Positions 59,352 through 64,000 of a DNA stretch of 64,000 nt are shown one piece after another; positions within the stretch are counted from its first letter, which is position 1; each line of letters begins with the position of its first letter. The DNA comes from Asticcacaulis sp. AC466 (lineage in GTDB: Bacteria; Pseudomonadota; Alphaproteobacteria; Caulobacterales; Caulobacteraceae). The notes beneath the pieces were generated by a model. It did no database searches. It was given only the letters and a program-made list of their open reading frames with translations, and had not been told where the DNA came from. The position numbers and the translations under genes were made by a program. The DNA lies in the NCBI RefSeq assembly GCF_000495815.1, contig NZ_AWGE01000006.1, positions 62,001-126,000 on the forward strand, given 5' to 3'.

Positions 59352-60914
59352 TTAATACACCGACGGCAACAGAATGCAAAAGCGCGCCCCAATCACGTTA
59401 CCTGCCGCATCCTTGCGATTTTCGGCCCATATGCGGCCGCCATGCGCGGCGATGATCTGGCGTGAGATTGACAAGCCCAGGCCGGAATTCCTGCCGAAGC
59501 TCGTGCCCTTGGGACGCGAGGTGTAAAAGCGCTGGAAGATGGTTTCCAGATTGTCTTCCGGAATGCCGGGCCCGTCGTCTTCCAGAACGATGCTGAGCGG
59601 CAGGGCGGGATCGAGGCCGCTATGTTCCAGCCGCACGCGCACCTCGCCGCCTGGCGGCGAAAAGGAGCGGGCATTGTCGATCAGGTTGCGGAAGACCTGA
59701 CCAAGCGGCCCTTCGCGCCCGCTGACCTTGGATGCGGCCGGTGTCAGGGTACGCTTGAAATCGACGCTCACCTCGCCGGCGATATGGCTTTGCTGATAGA
59801 GCGAGATGACGTCTTCCAGCAGGGCGCCGATCTCGACCGTGCGCGGGGTATCGCGCGACAGTTCGGCATCCAGACGCGAAGCGTTGGAAATGTCCGTAAT
59901 CAGACGATCTGCGCGGCGGACATCCTGGTTGATGACAGCCAGCAATTTTTCCTTGGCGGCTTCGTTCTTGACCATGGGTAAGGTTTCGAGCGCGGACCGG
60001 ATTGAGGTTAGGGGATTCTTGATCTCATGCGATACATCCGCCGCAAACCGGTCAATCTCTTCCATGCGCCGCCACAAGGTGTCGGTCATGCTTTCCAGGG
60101 ACCGCGCCAGGACGCCGATTTCGTCGCGGCGAGCCTCCAGATCGGGCAGGGATATGGCGCGCGTCTGGGCCATGCGGACGCTGTCGGCAGCGGCGCTCAG
60201 GCGCTGGATCGGTCGTGACACCAGCCATGTCAGCAACAGAGACGACAACATGGTGACACCGAACGCGATCAGGATGAAGGGCAGCATGGCCAGACGCTGA
60301 GCCTGGACGATCTTGTCAACATCGCCGCCTTCTATGGTGAGGACGCCCAGCACTTCCTTGACGCGTTTCAACGGAATAGAAACGGAGACAATCTTGACGC
60401 CGCGTTCATTGGCGCGAACCGTGGCCGATTCCGATCCCGAAAGCGCCATCATCACTTCGGTGCGTAGTTGCTGCTCGGCCGCCTGGCGGAGGGCCTCGCG
60501 TTTGGACGTCTTATCCTTGGGAGGGGGCTCACCAGGCAGGCGGGCGGGCGCCAGGGCATGAACGTCAATTGTGTCGGAAAGCGGATATGAGTCGAGCAGT
60601 TGCTTGCCCTTGTCGTCGAACAGGCGGGCGCGCTGGCCGGCCGGTATAAACCGGCTGAGGACAAAGACGGCGTTTTCCGGTTCAAGGTGCGGCTGGGGCT
60701 CGCCTTCGGTCGAGACTTCGGCGATGACCTCGGCCATCAGTTCGGCCTGGGAGGTCAGGGATTTGATCTGGGTGACGATCAAACTGCGGCGCAGGTCGCT
60801 GAGGACCAGTGCACCAATGACCAGAATGACCAGCCCAAGCAGGTTCAGCCCGAAAATCAGCCGTCCAAGACGGGATTGACCGAAGGGGAACCGTTTAAAC
60901 CAGGGTCTGGCCAT
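59352..60914 (-). CDS. chvG: Sensor histidine kinase ChvG
   Basis: Membrane kinase of the ChvG-ChvI system, which responds to envelope or acid stress in alphaproteobacteria. The 520-residue protein has a first helix (about 20-42), a periplasmic sensor domain of about 170 residues, a second helix (about 210-235), HAMP and then the H-box DVSHEIKNPLTSI with H296 and the ATPase N and G boxes (NLIDNAR, EDDGPGIP, GLGLSIS). It lies 110 bases after chvI and 8 before hprK. Confidence 0.93.
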   Translation of the reverse strand: MARPWFKRFPFGQSRLGRLIFGLNLLGLVILVIGALVLSDLRRSLIVTQIKSLTSQAELMAEVIAEVSTEGEPQPHLEPENAVFVLSRFIPAGQRARLFDDKGKQLLDSYPLSDTIDVHALAPARLPGEPPPKDKTSKREALRQAAEQQLRTEVMMALSGSESATVRANERGVKIVSVSIPLKRVKEVLGVLTIEGGDVDKIVQAQRLAMLPFILIAFGVTMLSSLLLTWLVSRPIQRLSAAADSVRMAQTRAISLPDLEARRDEIGVLARSLESMTDTLWRRMEEIDRFAADVSHEIKNPLTSIRSALETLPMVKNEAAKEKLLAVINQDVRRADRLITDISNASRLDAELSRDTPRTVEIGALLEDVISLYQQSHIAGEVSVDFKRTLTPAASKVSGREGPLGQVFRNLIDNARSFSPPGGEVRVRLEHSGLDPALPLSIVLEDDGPGIPEDNLETIFQRFYTSRPKGTSFGRNSGLGLSISRQIIAAHGGRIWAENRKDAAGNVIGARFCILLPSVY

Positions 60915-61024
60915 CAGCCACTTTCCAGAATATCAGGGAAGCCTGAGCTTCCTGGCGAAGGGTCATGCGACGTTCGGACCGGGTTTGCCGCCAAATCGAG
61001 ACGTCTTGGTCCAAACGTCTCGGC

Positions 61025-61735
61025 CTAGATTTCCCGGTAGCGGTAACCGACACCGTAGAGGGTTTCGATCGAATCGAAGGTCGGGTCCACCTGGCGGAAT
61101 TTCTTGCGCATGCGCTTGACGTGGCTGTCGATGGTGCGGTCATCGACATATACCTGGTCATCATAGGCGGCATCCATCAGGTTGTCGCGGCTCTTCACAA
61201 AGCCGGGACGCTGGGCGAGGGCATGCAGCAGAAGGAATTCTGTGACGGTCAGGCGAACCGGCTTGCCGTCCCACGTGCATTCGTGGCGGGCGGCGTCCAT
61301 GACCAGTTTACCGCGCTTGAGAGACTTGGCGTTCAGTGCTTCTGTAACTTCTGGCGCCTCGCCCTGCTCGACAATGCCGGCGCGGCGTAGCACGGCCTTG
61401 ACGCGTTCCAGCAGCAAGCGTTGCGAGAACGGCTTGTGCATATAGTCGTCGGCGCCGAGGTTGAAACCGAGAACTTCGTCGATTTCGTCGTCCTTGGATG
61501 TCAGGATGATGACGGGGAGGTTGGAGGTGGCGCGCAGGCGACGCAACACTTCCATGCCGTCCATGCGGGGCATCTTGACGTCGAGGATGGCGAGATCGGG
61601 CGGATCCTTTTCAAGCGCTGCCAGGCCGGCAGCACCGTCGTAATAGGCCTGTATCGTGTGTCCGCCGCTTTCCAGCGCCAAGGAGACGCTGGTGACAATG
61701 TTTTCGTCGTCGTCGACCAAGGTAATTCTGGCCAT
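61025..61735 (-). CDS. chvI: Response regulator ChvI
   Basis: OmpR-family transcription factor. The 236-residue protein has a receiver domain with D52 in LAILDVKMP and K in YMHKPF, and a winged-helix DNA-binding domain ending [16 protein letters not shown]. The ATG at 61735 has GGAG about 8 bases upstream and begins at the first receiver strand; the longer frame is not supported. First gene of the minus-strand regulatory unit. Confidence 0.95.
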   Translation of the reverse strand: MARITLVDDDENIVTSVSLALESGGHTIQAYYDGAAGLAALEKDPPDLAILDVKMPRMDGMEVLRRLRATSNLPVIILTSKDDEIDEVLGFNLGADDYMHKPFSQRLLLERVKAVLRRAGIVEQGEAPEVTEALNAKSLKRGKLVMDAARHECTWDGKPVRLTVTEFLLLHALAQRPGFVKSRDNLMDAAYDDQVYVDDRTIDSHVKRMRKKFRQVDPTFDSIETLYGVGYRYREI

Positions 61736-61951
61736 ATTTTCTCCAGTCCGCAGGTGAAGCCTGCCTGTTTCACTACCCATGCCAAATCGAATTACAAAAA
61801 TTCCATTCGGATTTTGGACAGGCGCGTTCGATGCATACAACCTTAGGCGCGTTCTTTTAAAGGCGTCAACGCGGCGAATTCGCGGCCATAAGGATAATTT
61901 AATATCATATGTGTAAGATTTTGAAGAATATCAAGCAGGTGACAAACACGC

Positions 61952-63670
61952 ATGAGCCACCATCCGGTGCATTACGAGTTGTTTTCGCGCCGCACCCCGC
62001 AGGCCTCGTGGGTGCTCGAAATGGCGTCCGAAACGCGCAACCTGGTTATGGAAGCAGCGGAGGACATGCTGAAAGGCGGCCGTTCGGCGGTTCGCGTCTC
62101 CAAGGAGATATACGACCAAGATAGCGGAGAGTTCCGCAGCCTGACCGTCTTTGAAAAGGGCATTACGGCGCCGCCTAAGAAGCTGAAGCTGGCGCCCGAC
62201 ACCGACACAATCTGCACCAGCCCTCAGGATCTTTATACCCCGCTGGCCCGCGAAAAAATCTCGCGGCTGCTGGAAGACTGGCTGAATAAGCAACAGGTAA
62301 CGCCGTTTGAACTGTTGCATCGCCCGGACCTGGCCGAAAAACTGGAAGCATCTGGCAGCGACCTGCTGCATGTCGTGCAAAAGCTGTCCGTGCCGGAAAG
62401 TCATGAAACCGGCCAGGACCTGCACAATCTGATGCGGCGCTGGACAGCTTTGTTCGACAAGGCCTGCACGCGCCTGATTCAGGATGGCCGAAAGAATCTG
62501 TTTCCGGCCGCCTCGCCAGAAACGGCCGTGCCCTTGGCGGGCCGGTTACAGGCTCATCCGGAACGCGCCTATGTCTTGGGTGGCGCCATCGCGGCAGCGC
62601 TTAAGCCGCATCAGCGTCCCGCCGCGAAGCTTGAATTGCTCTTACGCTTTGCACAAGCCTTCGCCGATGAAGAGACCTGCGGCTGGGCCCTGCTGGTGAT
62701 CGAAGGCCCGATTGTAGAGATTTTCGCGTCGCGCGCCACTTTGAATGACGTGCTGGGCCAGGAAACGGACCTGGGGGATTCCATGGCCGTCATGACGCGA
62801 ATGGCGGCGGGCCGCGAAGTTGCCTGCATCGCCGACATCGACCCGCGCGTGGCGCGGCTGATGCCGCCGCTGGACGGTGTGCTGGGCGGCTATCACGATT
62901 TGATTCGTGACGGTCATCTGCCCCATTTGGCGACCAACATATCGCGTCGCCTTATGCAGGAACTGAAGGGGCCGCGCCGCCTGAAGCCGGGCAATCCGGA
63001 TGGCGAGATCGAGACATTGCGTGTCCTGGCCCTGTGCATGACGGCCGCGGGCCGCGACGAAGCCCAGCGCGAAGATATCAAGGACGCATTTGCGGAGCGC
63101 TCCAAGAAGCTGGTGTCCGCCGATTTCGTTGACAGCCTGCTGCAAACCGCGACATCGCCTGCGGATGAGGCCGACAAGCTGATCTGGCTATGCGAAAACA
63201 TGGTCGGCGCTGCTAATAAGCGCCAGGCGGCACGCTGGTTGACCCAGACTGTCGGCGCGGCCAAGTTCGAGCGCTATATGCGTGAAAGCGGCCAGGGCAA
63301 TACCCGGTCGCCGGCGCAACGCCTGCTGGCTCTGGCTCAGATGCAGGACCGCGTCCGCGCTGCGGCACTTATCGATCAGGACGGTCAGGAGATCAGCCTG
63401 AAGCTGGGGCAGATCGGTGATCGGATTGCCGGCGAGATCAAGCTGCTGGCGCATGTGGTGCGGGGCAATGCCTCACCGATGCAGAAATTATCCATGCTGC
63501 TCAGTTTCGCGTCAGGCCGGTCGGCGCCATTGGGGCCATTGAGCGACCAGGCGAAGGCCGAAGTGATGCGCATGCTGCGCGACCCGCAAATCCGCTCCGG
63601 CCTGTCATCGCAGCCGCAGATACTCGCGACCTTGCGACCGATGATGCAGGCGGCCGGCCTGGCAGCCTAG
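61952..63670 (+). CDS. Large protein of unknown function next to chvI
   Basis: A 572-residue soluble protein without signal peptide or membrane segments. It is largely helical, Ala/Leu-rich, with charged stretches such as EAAEDMLKGGRSAVRVSKEI and AEADKLIWLCENMVGA-like segments. I do not recognise a domain. It diverges from chvI across 216 bases and may be a ChvI target or unrelated. The ATG at 61952 has AGGTGA about 11 bases upstream. The N-terminal half reads like a regulator or adaptor, but this is a guess. Confidence 0.7.
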   Translation: MSHHPVHYELFSRRTPQASWVLEMASETRNLVMEAAEDMLKGGRSAVRVSKEIYDQDSGEFRSLTVFEKGITAPPKKLKLAPDTDTICTSPQDLYTPLAREKISRLLEDWLNKQQVTPFELLHRPDLAEKLEASGSDLLHVVQKLSVPESHETGQDLHNLMRRWTALFDKACTRLIQDGRKNLFPAASPETAVPLAGRLQAHPERAYVLGGAIAAALKPHQRPAAKLELLLRFAQAFADEETCGWALLVIEGPIVEIFASRATLNDVLGQETDLGDSMAVMTRMAAGREVACIADIDPRVARLMPPLDGVLGGYHDLIRDGHLPHLATNISRRLMQELKGPRRLKPGNPDGEIETLRVLALCMTAAGRDEAQREDIKDAFAERSKKLVSADFVDSLLQTATSPADEADKLIWLCENMVGAANKRQAARWLTQTVGAAKFERYMRESGQGNTRSPAQRLLALAQMQDRVRAAALIDQDGQEISLKLGQIGDRIAGEIKLLAHVVRGNASPMQKLSMLLSFASGRSAPLGPLSDQAKAEVMRMLRDPQIRSGLSSQPQILATLRPMMQAAGLAA

Positions 63671-63706
63671 CGGACGTAACGCCGGATTCGGAACAGGCCG
63701 CAGATG

Positions 63707-64000
63707 TCAGGCCAGGTGCCTGAAATTCAGCTCAAGCAGCACATTGTTGGGATCGACCACGAACAGTTGCGTCAGATTGATTTCCGGTAGTTCTGCGCGT
63801 TCGTACCGCAGGCCACGAGCCTCCAGCTTTTGCACCATGTCCTCCAGCCCATCGCATTCGAAGGCGACATGATGGATGGCGCCGGTCGGACCGCCGGGAA
63901 TGACTTCGCGCGCATAGGTGTTGTCGGTGCCGAACAGGTTGAGGTGAATGACCGCGCGGCTCTCGCTGTCATATAACCATTGTCGTTCTTCTGGCTTGCG
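63707..64000 (-). CDS. VOC-family (glyoxalase/dioxygenase-fold) protein, 5' end beyond the window
   Basis: The last 294 bases encode, on the minus strand, the C-terminal 97 residues of a vicinal-oxygen-chelate protein: AIHHVAFECDGLEDMVQKLE with a metal-ligand His, LFVVDPNNVLLELNF with the ligand Glu, and the stop at 63707. It is open at the window edge. The family includes glyoxalase I, extradiol dioxygenases and methylmalonyl-CoA epimerase; which one cannot be told from this part. Confidence 0.85.
   Translation of the reverse strand, partial: RKPEERQWLYDSESRAVIHLNLFGTDNTYAREVIPGGPTGAIHHVAFECDGLEDMVQKLEARGLRYERAELPEINLTQLFVVDPNNVLLELNFRHLA

Overview
The window is about 60% G+C and densely packed. 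It looks like chromosome of an alphaproteobacterium in the Caulobacterales, most like Caulobacter or Asticcacaulis. The evidence is gene content and signals: chvI/chvG with hprK, a mannose-type PTS EIIA and HPr; a glutathione-transferase-like FzlA next to queG; a ccmABCDG cluster followed by a membrane-anchored cytochrome c; DUF2794 and DUF3597 proteins; an SOS box of the alphaproteobacterial type GTTC-N7-GTTC; and a CtrA-type TTAA-N7-TTAA box. The genus is an inference from these signals, not from a database match. No rRNA, tRNA, CRISPR array, integrase or insertion sequence was seen.

Layout. 0-5.2 kb: an exported M3 peptidase diverges from murI, which is followed by two TraB/GumN-like exported proteins. 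5.2-9.7 kb: a peroxide-defence block (ahpF, ahpC, ahpD on minus; oxyR divergent), with a 15-bp element shared by the ahpC and ahpD/oxyR promoter regions, then a small lipoprotein. 9.7-14.3 kb: nadE diverges from a threonine dehydratase, which overlaps two tandem FKBP-type lipoprotein isomerases. 14.3-19.8 kb: a tight minus-strand run fieF, fzlA, queG, glycosyltransferase, pgi. 19.9-22.5 kb: a helix-turn-helix citrate-synthase-like protein that appears to have lost its catalytic histidines, then uppP behind a hairpin that contains its Shine-Dalgarno sequence, then a DUF3597 gene. 22.6-25.8 kb: a DUF4130/radical-SAM pair assigned to DNA repair, with an SOS box immediately upstream, diverging from cutA.

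25.9-35.5 kb is mostly single housekeeping genes: a serine hydrolase, rarD, asd, a lone receiver protein, an FAD oxidoreductase, zapE, a CitE-like lyase, a Bax-inhibitor-1 protein, DUF2794, a short orphan plus-strand unit, and a glutathione transferase behind two small membrane proteins. 35.6-43.9 kb: acnA diverges from ccmA-ccmB-(antisense gene)-ccmC-ccmD-ccmG; slyX/pheA lie opposite; a cytochrome c with an Ala/Pro-rich tail closes the block. 43.9-48.7 kb: an NlpC/P60 peptidase, a leucyl aminopeptidase, a TPR protein, and nrdB with candidate NrdR and CtrA sites.

48.9-55.9 kb is an accessory-looking module for reactive sulfur: rhodanese, RND adaptor, RND pump, ArsR regulator and an AhpD-like protein on minus, divergent from sulfide:quinone oxidoreductase and a DUF2892 membrane protein on plus. 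A truncated chemotaxis-receptor remnant and a csbD gene flank it. 57-61.8 kb is a regulatory locus reading on minus: chvI, chvG, hprK, PTS EIIA, HPr and a secreted protein of unknown function, with a three-copy palindromic repeat between EIIA and HPr. The window ends with a large protein I do not recognise and the 3' end of a VOC-family gene.
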